DNA of 64,000 bases from Archangium lipolyticum (GTDB lineage Bacteria; Myxococcota; Myxococcia; Myxococcales; Myxococcaceae). The position numbers were made by a program, and so were the translations under genes. Below the pieces are notes generated by a model. That model saw only the letters and a program-made list of their open reading frames with translations. It had not been told where the DNA came from and did no database searches. The DNA lies in NCBI RefSeq assembly GCF_024623785.1, contig NZ_JANKBZ010000038.1, forward strand, positions 50,540 to 114,539. The letters are read 5' to 3'. Shown here in pieces: positions 26,402 through 34,873 of this stretch. Within the stretch, counting starts at the first letter, position 1, and each line of letters starts with the position of its first letter.

Positions 26402-27376
26402 TCATTCCGTCCGGACGCGCAGCACGAGCTTTCCGGTGGCCTTGCGCGACTCCAGCTCGCGCAGGGCCTGGGCCGCCTGTTCGAGAGGAAACACCTGGCT
26501 CACCACGGGCTCCACGAAGCCCTTCTCGGCCAGCGCGGCCAGATCCATGGCGATCTTCGAGGTGAGCTGGGGCTCCTGCATCACGAAGGCGCCCCACGCC
26601 ACGCCCACCACGTCCACGTTCTTGAGCAACAGGCGGTTCACCTTCACCTCGGGAATGCGTCCGCCCGCGAAGCCCACCACCAGCAGCCGGCCCTCGGGAG
26701 CCAGACACTTGAGGCTCAGGTCGAAGGCATCCCCGCCCACCGGGTCCATCACCACGTCCACGCCCTGCCCCTGGGTGGCGTCCTTCACCCGCGACACCCA
26801 GTCGCCCGCGGCCAGGAACACCTGATCCGCGCCCGCGCTCCGAGCCACCTCCGCCTTCTCCTCGCTGCTCACCACCGCGAGCACCCGCGCACCCGCGCCC
26901 CGGGCGATCTGAATCGTCGCCGTCCCCACTCCGCCCGCCGCGCCGTGAACCAGCACGGTCTCGCCCTCCTTGAGGCGGCCCCTCCGGTGCAGCGCGAAAT
27001 GGGCGGTGTGGTAGTTCAACACCGTGCCCGCGGCGGCCTCGAAGCTCCACCCCAGCGGCATGAGGAACGTCATCGACGGGGGCGCCGCCACCACTTCCGC
27101 CCAGCCGCCGATCATCGTGCAGGCCATCACCCGGTCCCCGGCCTTCACCACCGCCCCCGGCGGCGCGCTGCGCACCACGCCCGCCACCTCCACGCCCGGC
27201 ACGAAGGGCAGCGGCGGCTTCATCTGGTATTGCCCCTTCGTCAACAGCAGGTCCGGGAAGCTCACGCCCGCCGCCATCACGTCGATGAGCACCTGATCTC
27301 CCGCCTCGGGCTCCGGCACGTCCACCTGCTTCAAGCCCTCGGGTCCGTCCAACCGCTCGAGCTGCACTGCGCGCAT
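26402..27376 (-). CDS. NADPH:quinone oxidoreductase family protein (zinc-independent MDR)
   Basis: 324 residues from MRAVQLERLDGPEGLKQVDV at 27376, preceded by GAGGAG. Medium-chain dehydrogenase/reductase fold: GroES-like N-terminal domain with PFVPGVEVAGVV, then the nucleotide loop VHGAAGGVGTATIQIARGAG (about 145-164) with AVVSSEEKA suited to NADPH. Catalytic-zinc cysteines of alcohol dehydrogenases are absent, which points to the quinone oxidoreductase (QOR) branch. Cytosolic; probably reduces quinones or enones. Lone gene; a longer frame upstream is not coding-like. Confidence 0.9.
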   Translation of the reverse strand: MRAVQLERLDGPEGLKQVDVPEPEAGDQVLIDVMAAGVSFPDLLLTKGQYQMKPPLPFVPGVEVAGVVRSAPPGAVVKAGDRVMACTMIGGWAEVVAAPPSMTFLMPLGWSFEAAAGTVLNYHTAHFALHRRGRLKEGETVLVHGAAGGVGTATIQIARGAGARVLAVVSSEEKAEVARSAGADQVFLAAGDWVSRVKDATQGQGVDVVMDPVGGDAFDLSLKCLAPEGRLLVVGFAGGRIPEVKVNRLLLKNVDVVGVAWGAFVMQEPQLTSKIAMDLAALAEKGFVEPVVSQVFPLEQAAQALRELESRKATGKLVLRVRTE

Positions 27377-27467
27377 GGTGTCTCTCCTCGGCCCCCTGCC
27401 CATGGGCCGCCTCGTGTGCACGGAGCGGGACGCTACACGACCTCCACGGTCGGGCAGAACCCGCAAT

Positions 27468-28709
27468 TCACTCAACCCTTCGTTTCCCCGGTACGTCCGT
27501 GGGCCGTCCATCCACACCGAGGAATTGCACCTGCTGGCGGGGCAGGACGGGGATGATGCGGCCGGCGTGGAGCGGCTGGTTGAGCTCCACCATCACCCGC
27601 TCGGCCAGCAGGCTCTTCCACTTGCGGCGCTGCCTGGCATGGACGAGGTAGCGGATGGTGACGTTCGTCCACGATTCGGCGAGGGAGACATACACCTCGG
27701 GCGTGTCCGCCACACTCGTCTCCAGCCGGGCCTTGCGCAGGAGCTGCTCGTACTGGTGGGCGGGGCCGGCCATGTCCGCGCCCACCACCTCGAGGGCCAG
27801 GCGCCGCAGCAGCTCCAGCACGTAGCGCAGGTCCGACTCGTTGGCCACCGGCACGAGGAGCTCGTCCCAGACATAGGGGAAGTCCCGGGTGAGGTTGACG
27901 ACGGTGCCCGTCAGCACCTCGTTGTTGGGGAAGGTGATGAGCCGGCCCGTGGGCTGCTCGGCATGCACGGCGCCGGGCCTCTCCGGGCTGCCCAGCTCCC
28001 ACACCGTGGTGGACAGGAAGTCGATGGCGTAGACGTCCCCGAAGACGTCGCCCACCTGGACACGGTCTCCCACCCGGTAATAACCCTGGAAGGAGTTGAG
28101 CAACCACCCGGTGAAGCTCTCGATGGGCGTCTGCAGCGCCCAGGAGAGCGCGAGGCCCACCAGGCCCACCGAGCCGAGCATCGCGCGGATGTCCCCCGCC
28201 ATCACGCTCACGGCGATACCGGTGCCCAACAACCACACGAAGATGCTCACCAACGCCGTGCTGGCATCCGCCCGCGCCCAGCGCCCCATCACCCGGTGCA
28301 GCACCGCCCGGAGCCCCCGTGCCATACCCCAGGTGAGCAGCAACGTGCCCAGCACCACGGTGAGCTTGGGGAGTGCGTTGAGGAAGCCCTGGCGCACCCC
28401 CAGCACCGTTCGCTCCGCCTCGGCGCTCGCCTCGCGTGCCACCTCCTCGGGTTGAAGCTGGCGTTTCGGCTCCGAGGGAATGTCCGCGGGGGCGGTGACC
28501 CCGCCATCCTCCGCCAGCGCCTCCTCGGAGGGCCCCACCACCAGCAGCAGCAATCCCGTCAGCGCCACCGCGAGGAAGGACGCCTTGCGGAAGGCCCGCA
28601 GCCGGCCACGGGCCTGCCGCACCGGCTCCAGGGCGCGAGGCTGTCGAGGCTGTCTTCGAAGGCGGCGGCGCACGGGGCGCCGGGAGGTCTGGGGCCTGGG
28701 CGGTCGCAT
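27468..28709 (-). CDS. Mechanosensitive ion channel (MscS family)
   Basis: About 413 residues from the ATG at 28709; the frame also opens at a TTG at 28856, which would add 49 Arg/Pro-rich residues, so the start is uncertain. Helices: KASFLAVALTGLLLLVV, LTVVLGTLLLTWGMARGL, ALVSIFVWLLGTGIAVSVM and the pore helix with MLGSVGLVGLALSWALQ. The MscS beta domain follows: GYYRVGDRVQVGDVFGDVYA and ITFPNNEVLTGTVVN. It opens on membrane tension to release solutes on osmotic downshift (inner membrane). The Arg-rich N-terminus before TM1 is unusual. Divergent from a small membrane protein gene. Confidence 0.87.
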   Translation of the reverse strand: MRPPRPQTSRRPVRRRLRRQPRQPRALEPVRQARGRLRAFRKASFLAVALTGLLLLVVGPSEEALAEDGGVTAPADIPSEPKRQLQPEEVAREASAEAERTVLGVRQGFLNALPKLTVVLGTLLLTWGMARGLRAVLHRVMGRWARADASTALVSIFVWLLGTGIAVSVMAGDIRAMLGSVGLVGLALSWALQTPIESFTGWLLNSFQGYYRVGDRVQVGDVFGDVYAIDFLSTTVWELGSPERPGAVHAEQPTGRLITFPNNEVLTGTVVNLTRDFPYVWDELLVPVANESDLRYVLELLRRLALEVVGADMAGPAHQYEQLLRKARLETSVADTPEVYVSLAESWTNVTIRYLVHARQRRKWKSLLAERVMVELNQPLHAGRIIPVLPRQQVQFLGVDGRPTDVPGKRRVE

Positions 28710-28879
28710 CCGCGCCCAGTATCTCCCCAGCCAGCCGGGCCGGCTCGAGACCTGTGCGGGGAGCGTCGGGCGCTGGACGTCGAGCCCCTCCTCGTCGGCC
28801 TGGAAGGGGCATTGGCCCCGCCGTCGGGGATGGTCATCCCTTGAATGGGACGTCAATCATCCATCATCAGAGGTGTCGC

Positions 28880-29431
28880 ATGGAGCGCTCGCCTGAGTCT
28901 CGTAGTACGCCCCGCGAGGGCACCGGAGGGGTGCTGGGCAAGGGGGTGGCGTATGGTCTCATCGTCGGCCTCGTCTTCGCCGCGGTGGAAATCGTCAGCT
29001 CGATGGCGATGGGCAATCCCGCGTTGATGCCCGTGCGCATGGCCGCCAGCGTGCTGCTGAGGCAGGAGGCCTTCTCCGACGTCGTCTGGCGCGCGTGGTT
29101 CGTCGCGTTGGGGCTTGGAGTGCATTTCGTGCTGTCGGCGGTCTTCGGGCTCATCTACGCCGCCATCCAGTCACGAATGAGCGTGGAGGGCCGCACGAGC
29201 TGGGGCCGTCAGTCGGCGGTGGGACTGCTGTTCGGTGCGGCCATCTGGCTGGTGAACTTCCAGATCATCGCCCGGCTCTTCTACCCGTGGTTCCTCGATG
29301 CGCGGCAATTCCTGCAACTCGTCCTGCACGCGGTGGTCTTCGGGTGGCCCCTGGGACTGATGTTCGCCGCGACCGAGCGCCAACAGAAGAAGACCCGGCG
29401 GCCTGTCGGTCCCCCGGTGCGCGCCACCTAG
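28880..29431 (+). CDS. Small four-helix membrane protein, hypothetical
   Basis: 183 residues from ATG 28880 with AGAGG seven bases upstream. Four hydrophobic helices: VAYGLIVGLVFAAVEIVSSM, FVALGLGVHFVLSAVFGLIY, SAVGLLFGAAIWLVNFQIIA and LQLVLHAVVFGWPLGLMFAA, with a basic C-terminal tail (RQQKKTRRPVG). No named family recognised; similar small proteins occur near stress genes in myxobacteria. It is flanked by the channel gene (divergent) and an AI-2E-type transporter (convergent, 25 bases). Confidence 0.78.
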   Translation: MERSPESRSTPREGTGGVLGKGVAYGLIVGLVFAAVEIVSSMAMGNPALMPVRMAASVLLRQEAFSDVVWRAWFVALGLGVHFVLSAVFGLIYAAIQSRMSVEGRTSWGRQSAVGLLFGAAIWLVNFQIIARLFYPWFLDARQFLQLVLHAVVFGWPLGLMFAATERQQKKTRRPVGPPVRAT

Positions 29432-29456
29432 CCCTCCACGAGGAGGTCCGGGGCGC

Positions 29457-30566
29457 TCAGTGGTGGACGGGCAGCTGGGCCTCCCCCTCCTCCGGCTCCT
29501 CCAGGGACGTGTCGCCGCCCCGCGGCGGCTTGCGTGTCTCCTCGAGGAAGGCCCGCCCCCCGGCCGTGACGGCGGCCAGCAGCGGCACCGCGACGAAGGC
29601 CCCGGCGATGCCCGCCACCAGGCCTCCCGTGGTGACGCCGAGGAGCACCACCGCCGGATGGAGCGGCAGGACGCGGCTCATCACCATGGGCTGGAGGACA
29701 TTGCCCTCGAGCTGCTGGATGGCCAGCACGATGCCCAGGGTGAAGAGCGCGTCCCGGGTGCCTCCCGTGGCCCACGCCACCAGCACCGCGACCGAACCCG
29801 CGACCAGCGCACCGATGACGGGGACGAAGGCGCTCAGCAGGGTGAGCAGCGCGAGTGGCAGCGCCAGGGGGACTCCGAGGATGAGCAGCCCGACGCCGAC
29901 GCCGACCGCGTCGATGAGCGCCACCACCATCGTCCCGCGGACCCAGCCTCCCAGGGTGTGCCAGGCCCGGCCCATGGCGGCACGGGCCAGCCGGCGCCTC
30001 TCGGGCGAGAGCAGGGAGAGGGGCGCGCGCACCAGGGCGCGCCCATCCCGTACGAAGAAGAAGGTGAGGACGAGGGAGAGCAGCATTCCGCTCAGCACGG
30101 AGAGAAGCGTGGCGACACCCGAGGCGGCCCCCGAGGTGAGCGTCCGCCCGTGTTGGCGCAACCACTGCTCGGCCCGTGCTCCCAGCTCGTCCAGCGTGGG
30201 CTGCTCCCCTGGCATGAGCTGCGTGAGCGAGCGCGCGAACGACCGGGCCCGGCGCGCCAGCGTGTCGGAGTTGGCCGACAGCTCGGAGACCGCCTTCGGG
30301 ACGATCCACGCGAAGAGGCCGCCGATGAGCACCACCGCCAGCAGGACGGCGGCGAGCGCGGCCAGGGAGCGCGGAACGCGGTGGCGGGCGAGCCAGTCCG
30401 CCACGGGGTGGAGAAGGGTGGTGAACAGCAGCGCCACGAACACCGACAGGAAGACCAGGGGCAGTCTGCTGACGATGTAGCCCAGGACGAAGACGAGGCC
30501 AGCGACGAGCAGGCACCTCCCGCTGAAGCGCGCCGCCGCCGCCAGTGTGAGACGTCCTCCGTTCAT
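29457..30566 (-). CDS. AI-2E family transporter (PerM-like)
   Basis: 369 residues with about eight hydrophobic helices. It starts at MNGGRLTLAAAARFSGRCLL; family hallmarks are LLFTTLLHPVADWLARHRVP near the N-terminus, a polar extracytoplasmic stretch (about 85-145), then LSAFVPVIGALVAGSVAVL and QQLEGNVLQPMVMSRVLPLH. Members were named for autoinducer-2 export but many do other transport (for example Na+/H+ antiport), so the substrate is undetermined. It is the downstream end of a minus-strand membrane/stress group extending up to 33609. Confidence 0.88.
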   Translation of the reverse strand: MNGGRLTLAAAARFSGRCLLVAGLVFVLGYIVSRLPLVFLSVFVALLFTTLLHPVADWLARHRVPRSLAALAAVLLAVVLIGGLFAWIVPKAVSELSANSDTLARRARSFARSLTQLMPGEQPTLDELGARAEQWLRQHGRTLTSGAASGVATLLSVLSGMLLSLVLTFFFVRDGRALVRAPLSLLSPERRRLARAAMGRAWHTLGGWVRGTMVVALIDAVGVGVGLLILGVPLALPLALLTLLSAFVPVIGALVAGSVAVLVAWATGGTRDALFTLGIVLAIQQLEGNVLQPMVMSRVLPLHPAVVLLGVTTGGLVAGIAGAFVAVPLLAAVTAGGRAFLEETRKPPRGGDTSLEEPEEGEAQLPVHH

Positions 30567-30705
30567 CCTGTCTTCCCCGTCCTGTTCCGAGCCCCCTGAC
30601 GGGTGATGTGGGCATGGGCCCGCTCAGGCGCACCGGCCCCGCCCGAGCGCCACCCCTGCGGCTGATTCCTCGGCCGTCTCCTCCTTCCGGGCGGACTCTC
30701 CTCCC

Positions 30706-31236
30706 TCAGGGCCGGGGCGCCTCCTCGGGACCGGGCACGCGCACATGGGCCAGGGTCTCGGGTGACTTGTCGGACCGGCGAAGAATGGACAACGAGCCAT
30801 CGGTCTCGAGCACGACGGCCTCGACGGTGTCGAGCCGTGCCACGCCCTGCTCTCGCAGCACGGCCAGCACCTCCTGCTCGACGACCCGCGCCCGGCGCAT
30901 GGCGCGGGGGAGGAAGCGCCCCTGGTGGAACAACAACACGGGCTCGGACTTCACCAGGTGGTTGACCCAGGACACGCGCACCGAGGTCCAGGTGACCAGG
31001 AACTGGAGCCCGATGAGGACGGCGAAGGCCAGCACGCCCTCGGCCAGTGACACGTCCTTCGACAGGAGCACCGTGGCCAGCGTCGAGCCCAGCGCCACCG
31101 TCACCACGAAGTCGAAGGCATTCAGCTTGGAGAGGGTCCGGTTGCCCGACAGGCGCAGCATGAGCACCAGCGCCACGTAGGCACAGACCCCCACGAGCAG
31201 CACGCGGCCCAGGTCATGCCAGTCATCGTAGAACAT
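30706..31236 (-). CDS. DUF421 (YetF-type) membrane protein
   Basis: 176 residues: three hydrophobic segments (VLLVGVCAYVALVLMLRLSG; FDFVVTVALGSTLATVLLS; GVLAFAVLIGLQFLVTW) followed by the conserved soluble domain with SEPVLLFHQGRFLPRAMRRA and EAVVLETDGSLSIL. The motif LSGNRTLSKLNAFDFVVTVA is diagnostic of DUF421/YetF. Function unknown; YetF-like proteins are linked to envelope stress. A second family member lies at 33100-33609 in the same run, sharing the layout but not close in sequence. Confidence 0.88.
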   Translation of the reverse strand: MFYDDWHDLGRVLLVGVCAYVALVLMLRLSGNRTLSKLNAFDFVVTVALGSTLATVLLSKDVSLAEGVLAFAVLIGLQFLVTWTSVRVSWVNHLVKSEPVLLFHQGRFLPRAMRRARVVEQEVLAVLREQGVARLDTVEAVVLETDGSLSILRRSDKSPETLAHVRVPGPEEAPRP

Positions 31237-31272
31237 GCACTTCCTCCTTCGGCGAGAGCCTGGGGAACCGGC

Positions 31273-32568
31273 TCAATGGGGGCCGTGCCCCTGCGGGCTG
31301 GCGCGGCGGGCCAGCTCGGCCTCCCGCTCGTCCACGAAGGCGCGCCCGACACTCGCATCCAGGAGCGCGAGCTGCCGCTCCAGCTCGTCCCGCCGGAAGT
31401 CCGGAGCCACCCGCAGCAGGTCCACCAGCAGGAAACGCAGGCGCCGGGCGATCTGGATGGAGCCCTCGCCGTACTCACGCACTTCATCCACGGCGAGCCG
31501 GACATAGGCATTCCAGTCCGGGCGTGGGCAGAACAGTCTCGGAGTGCCGTCCTCGTCCCCGCGCACGGGAGAGGGAAAGCGCCGGCGGACCATGCGCCGC
31601 AACAGGTCATGCAACTGGTCGATGGCCTGGACCGCCGTGGTGGGGTCATTGATGCCGGGAGACAGGGCCTTCTCGGCGATGTCGACGAGCTGGCGGAAAC
31701 CGAAGGCGGTGTCCTGCTGGAGGGTACGCTCCGGGCCGATGCTGAAGGCATTCACCAGGACCTTCACGTCGAGACACGAGGCATCGCCCCAGACCTCGAG
31801 GAGCATACCGCCATGAGGGACGAAGTCGCCCACCATGGGCACCAGGGCGAGGGTGACGCCGGCCTCCCGGGCACACGAGAAGAGCTGCTCCTCGTCGACG
31901 GCGACGAGCACGCCGGAGGTGCCGGAATACGGCACGAGGAGTGAGGGATTTCCCCGGGGTCTGTCGAGGCGGGCGTCCTCCGTGTCCTCGCCAAGTCCCT
32001 CCGGGTACATCCGCTCCAGGGTGTGGCGCGTCTCGTCGCGGATGCGGGTGAGGATGACCACGGCGCGGATGGATTGGGCGACGTGGTGGATGTAGTAGAT
32101 GAAGGTGCCCACGCAGAGCAGGACGAGGACGACCGCGAGCCAGACGGCCAGCGAGGGCACGTACATCTCGATGCCCTCCGCCGTGCCCCGGACACCGCGC
32201 AGCGTCAGCAGGGCGTAGACGAACGTGCCCACGAAGATGCCCAGGGGGAGCTGGCTCCGCCGGTCCCGGAGGAAGGTGCGAAGGACGCGCGGGGAGAACT
32301 GATTGCTGGCCTGTTGGAGCACGAGGATGGTGACGGAGAAGACGAGGCCGGCGAACGTCATCATCGAGGAGGACACCGCGGAGAGCACCGAGCGGGCGCC
32401 CTCGGGTCCTCCGCGGAAGAGGTACCAGGCGGTCTCGTCCTGCGACAGGTGCGAGTCGAGTGCCTGGGCGGCGTGCGAGAGGCCGATGGCCACGGCCACG
32501 CACAGTGTGGGGACCAGCCAGTAACTCGTGCCAATGCGCTCGGCGAGGCGTGTGAGTATCAACTTCAT
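31273..32568 (-). CDS. DUF2254 membrane protein
   Basis: 431 residues from MKLILTRLAERIGTSYWLVP at 32568. Four hydrophobic helices at about 15-35, 62-85 (MMTFAGLVFSVTILVLQQAS), 105-125 and 138-160, followed by a soluble C-terminal domain. SVSSSMMTFAG-type and ASNQFSPRVLRTFLRDR and SPGINDPTTAVQAID are family signatures of DUF2254, predicted inner-membrane proteins of unknown function. It sits between DUF421 and the copper-binding protein in an apparent operon (intervals 29-36 bases). Confidence 0.88.
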   Translation of the reverse strand: MKLILTRLAERIGTSYWLVPTLCVAVAIGLSHAAQALDSHLSQDETAWYLFRGGPEGARSVLSAVSSSMMTFAGLVFSVTILVLQQASNQFSPRVLRTFLRDRRSQLPLGIFVGTFVYALLTLRGVRGTAEGIEMYVPSLAVWLAVVLVLLCVGTFIYYIHHVAQSIRAVVILTRIRDETRHTLERMYPEGLGEDTEDARLDRPRGNPSLLVPYSGTSGVLVAVDEEQLFSCAREAGVTLALVPMVGDFVPHGGMLLEVWGDASCLDVKVLVNAFSIGPERTLQQDTAFGFRQLVDIAEKALSPGINDPTTAVQAIDQLHDLLRRMVRRRFPSPVRGDEDGTPRLFCPRPDWNAYVRLAVDEVREYGEGSIQIARRLRFLLVDLLRVAPDFRRDELERQLALLDASVGRAFVDEREAELARRASPQGHGPH

Positions 32569-32597
32569 GGGGCGTGGCGGGTCCCCGCGATGGGGCG

Positions 32598-32996
32598 CTA
32601 TGCCGTCGCGCTCATCTTGCGGCAGGACTCCGCGCAGCGGCGGCAGGCCTCGGCGCACGCCTTCATCGTCGTGTCATCCCCCATCTTCTCGCACTCGACC
32701 GCGCACCGCTCGCACACCTCGGCGCAGACGGCGCAGGTGCGGGGGTGCAGGGGCGAGGCTCGCAACATGAAGTCCGCGCTCGTCTTGCAGATCTGCACAC
32801 AGTCCTCGAGCAGCCGGATGTGGTCGGGGGCCGCATGCTTGCCGCCCCGCTGGAGGCAATACGTCACCGTCTGAAGGCATACGGCGGAACAGGAGATGCA
32901 GTTGCTGATACAGCCTCGCATCTCCTCGGTGAGCTGGTCGTTTCCGGTGGGAAGGAAGGGTTGAACCGAAGCCCTGTGCGTCTCGACCTGTGCCAT
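32598..32996 (-). CDS. Four-helix bundle copper-binding protein (Csp-like)
   Basis: 132 residues with 16 cysteines placed along four amphipathic helices: CISNCISCSAVC, CVQICKTSADF, CAVCAEVCERCAVEC and CAEACRRCAESC. This is the pattern of the copper storage/four-helix bundle copper-binding family (Csp), where Cys residues pointing into the bundle core bind many Cu(I) ions. No signal peptide, so it is the cytosolic Csp3-like kind. Together with the neighbouring membrane proteins it suggests a metal or envelope stress function; regulation is not visible. Confidence 0.9.
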   Translation of the reverse strand: MAQVETHRASVQPFLPTGNDQLTEEMRGCISNCISCSAVCLQTVTYCLQRGGKHAAPDHIRLLEDCVQICKTSADFMLRASPLHPRTCAVCAEVCERCAVECEKMGDDTTMKACAEACRRCAESCRKMSATA

Positions 32997-33011
32997 CGCG
33001 GTCCTCCTGGG

Positions 33012-33114
33012 TGAATGGGGCCTACCTCCTTGATGATGAGCACCGACCAGAGCGGAGTGGCGAGCAGGAGGCCGATCGCTCCGGCCGGAACGCCGAGAAT
33101 CAGTGGGACGAGGA
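33012..33114 (-). pseudogene. Possible remnant of an AI-2E transporter C-terminus
   Basis: On the complement, in a frame different from the adjacent DUF421 gene, this reads LLVPLILGVPAGAIGLLLAT and then PLWSVLIIKEVGPIHPG. The G-x-x-x-G-x-x-G-x-x-LA-x-PL pattern matches the last helix of AI-2E family transporters. No upstream body is present and the frame runs on into the copper protein without a stop, so at most a relic; chance hydrophobicity is possible. Confidence 0.3.
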
Positions 33115-33609
33115 GCCCCCGCTCTCGCGGAAGAGGAAGGTCACCTGGCCATTCGGTTCGAGGAAGGCGGCGCGGACCGTCCGCAGATCGTCCCGGCCGT
33201 GGGAGCGCAACCGGCTGAGCAGCTCCTTCTGGGAGATGTGGGTCTTGCGCAGGTTGTCGTGTACCAGCTCGCCCTCGCGGACCAGCTCCAGGGGGCGGCC
33301 CTCCAGCAGCCGGGCCGCGTGGCGGTCTCGGAAGGACAACCACGAGAAGAAGCGGTCCCACGACGCGAGCGTGGCCAGGGCGATGAAGCCCGTGGTGAGG
33401 CTGTCGTCATCGCCCACGAGGGTCCTGCGCAGGCAGACGGTGAGGAGGAAGAGGAGTGCCAGGTCGAAGGTGGAGTAGCGCCCCAGCTCCTTGCGTCCGG
33501 CGAGCCGCAGGACGAGCTGTGCGAAGAGGAACACCAGCGAGACGCGGAGGATGACCTCCAACGGGTTCATCTCCGGAACCCACATGGTATGCCAGTCGAT
33601 GGGTCTCAT
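33100..33609 (-). CDS. DUF421 (YetF-type) membrane protein, second copy
   Basis: 169 residues from MRPIDWHTMWVPEMNPLEVI at 33609; ATGs at 33585 and 33570 are alternatives and none has a strong ribosome site. Three helices (VILRVSLVFLFAQLVLRLAG; LALLFLLTVCLRRTLVG; GFIALATLASWDRFFSWL), then the soluble domain RLLEGRPLELVREGELVHDN and AAFLEPNGQVTFLFRE. AGRKELGRYSTFDLALLFLL corresponds to the DUF421 GKRxLxxLxxFD motif. First gene of the minus-strand group; function unknown. Confidence 0.83.
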   Translation of the reverse strand: MRPIDWHTMWVPEMNPLEVILRVSLVFLFAQLVLRLAGRKELGRYSTFDLALLFLLTVCLRRTLVGDDDSLTTGFIALATLASWDRFFSWLSFRDRHAARLLEGRPLELVREGELVHDNLRKTHISQKELLSRLRSHGRDDLRTVRAAFLEPNGQVTFLFRESGGSSSH

Positions 33610-33785
33610 GAGAGGAATCTGTCCATGCGAGTTCCTCCGGCGCCCGCCTGGCTGGCCGTGAACATCACGCTCGCTCGGCTGCTCCTCGAAGGAAGGAGGG
33701 AAACAAGGGCCCGCGCCCATCACCCCTGGTGAGGACCTCACATCAGGTCTATCTTCTGACCATCCCGCTGACCATCTGGGTGACC

Positions 33786-34076
33786 ATGAAGCCGCTCCAC
33801 GTCTCAGAGGACATCCTGCCGATCGCCGATTTCAAGGCTCGTGCCTCCGAGGTGGTCCGCCGCCTGAGGGAGCACCGGCGCCCGGTGGTCATCACGCAGA
33901 GCGGCAAGCCCGCCGCCGTGCTGCTCTCACCGGAGGAGTTCGACCGGCTCACCCACCGGGCACGATTCCTGGAGGCAGTCGGTGAAGGGCTCGCCGATGC
34001 CGAGGCAGGCCGGGTCGTCTCCGACGAAGCGCTTGGCAGGATGTTGGATGACGAGTTCGGTAAGCACGAGCCGTGA
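33786..34076 (+). CDS. Antitoxin, Phd/YefM family
   Basis: 96 residues from ATG 33786. The Phd/YefM DNA-binding fold is evident: ILPIADFKARASEVVRRLRE, then PVVITQSGKPAAVLLSPEEF, ending in an acidic toxin-wrapping tail (SDEALGRMLDDEFGKHEP). Antitoxins of this class repress their own promoter and neutralise a RelE/ParE toxin. The stop overlaps the toxin's GTG start by four bases. A longer in-frame start upstream (33729) is less likely because it lacks family similarity. Confidence 0.9.
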   Translation: MKPLHVSEDILPIADFKARASEVVRRLREHRRPVVITQSGKPAAVLLSPEEFDRLTHRARFLEAVGEGLADAEAGRVVSDEALGRMLDDEFGKHEP

Positions 34077-34393
34077 GCCGTAGGCCACATGTCCGATGGA
34101 CACACCGGTCCATCGGAGATCTGCGCGCCATTGGCCGCTACATCGCCGAGGACAATCCACGAGCTGCACGCCAGTGGGTTGAACGCCTGCGGCAGCGTGC
34201 ACACGAGGCAGCCGCCACGCCCAAGGCCGGACGCCGTGTGCCGGAAATCGAGCGGGAGGACATTCGTGAAGTGTTCCTGCGCTCCTACCGCATCGTGTAC
34301 CGCGTGGTTCGGGATGGAATCGAAGTGCTGACGGTCTTCGAGGGACATCGCCTCTTCCCGGGTGACGCGCTTCGCGGTGAAGACGAGGGCTGA
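34073..34393 (+). CDS. Toxin, RelE/ParE family
   Basis: 106 residues from a GTG overlapping the antitoxin stop (GTGA). ParE/RelE fold elements: VRWTHRSIGDLRAIGRYIAE, NPRAARQWVERLRQRA, AGRRVPEIEREDIREVFLRS and YRIVYRVVRDGIEVLTVFEG. The RELE/ParE split is uncertain: the DLRAIGRYI helix-turn and the YRIVYRV strand favour ParE (gyrase inhibitors) over mRNA-cleaving RelE. Cytosolic, with the antitoxin an autoregulated pair. It is followed immediately by a convergent nuclease gene (three bases). Confidence 0.9.
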   Translation: MSRRPHVRWTHRSIGDLRAIGRYIAEDNPRAARQWVERLRQRAHEAAATPKAGRRVPEIEREDIREVFLRSYRIVYRVVRDGIEVLTVFEGHRLFPGDALRGEDEG

Positions 34394-34395
34394 AG

Positions 34396-34851
34396 CTAGA
34401 GCGCCACGCGCTTCTTGCCGCGCACGAGCACGTCCCACCACTTGAAGGTCATGGCGAGGATGCAGTCCAGCTCGCGTGTCTCCGGGGAGGGCGCGAGCGT
34501 CTTCGCGCCGGGCAGGCAGTAGGCCGCGATGGGAGACGCGGAGAGGATGTGGAGGATGCCCTGCGAGAAGCCATCACCCGCGTAGGAGACACACACGGGA
34601 ATCTTCATGCTCTCCAGGTCCTGCAGGGCGAAGGGAATCTTCTCGTCCACCGTGCCCACGCTGCCCTGGTACTTGCACTCGATGGCGAGCGCGGTGCGCG
34701 TCTCGTGTTCGAGCACGAAGATGTCGACGCGCCGTCCCCTCCCGGTGAGTGTCTTGCCGACGTGCACCTCGCGGTACGCCTTCACCCCGCGCGAGGCGTA
34801 GTTCCTCACGATGTATCTGGCCACCAGGTCCGCGTATTCGTGTCCAGTCAT
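34396..34851 (-). CDS. Small PD-(D/E)XK nuclease-like protein
   Basis: 151 residues from MTGHEYADLVARYIVRNYAS at 34851. The restriction-endonuclease core is clear: helix A with Glu5, then RRVDIFVLEHETRTALAIEC with Asp43 and the E-x-K motif ECK (Glu58, Lys60), followed by a VDEKIPFALQDLES helix. All catalytic positions of PD-(D/E)XK nucleases are present. It lies 22 bases downstream of a DNA methyltransferase on the same strand, so a two-gene restriction-modification system is the natural hypothesis; a nuclease domain of other repair role is the alternative. Confidence 0.78.
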   Translation of the reverse strand: MTGHEYADLVARYIVRNYASRGVKAYREVHVGKTLTGRGRRVDIFVLEHETRTALAIECKYQGSVGTVDEKIPFALQDLESMKIPVCVSYAGDGFSQGILHILSASPIAAYCLPGAKTLAPSPETRELDCILAMTFKWWDVLVRGKKRVAL

Positions 34852-34873
34852 CCGTGCCTCCGCGTCCGGCCCT

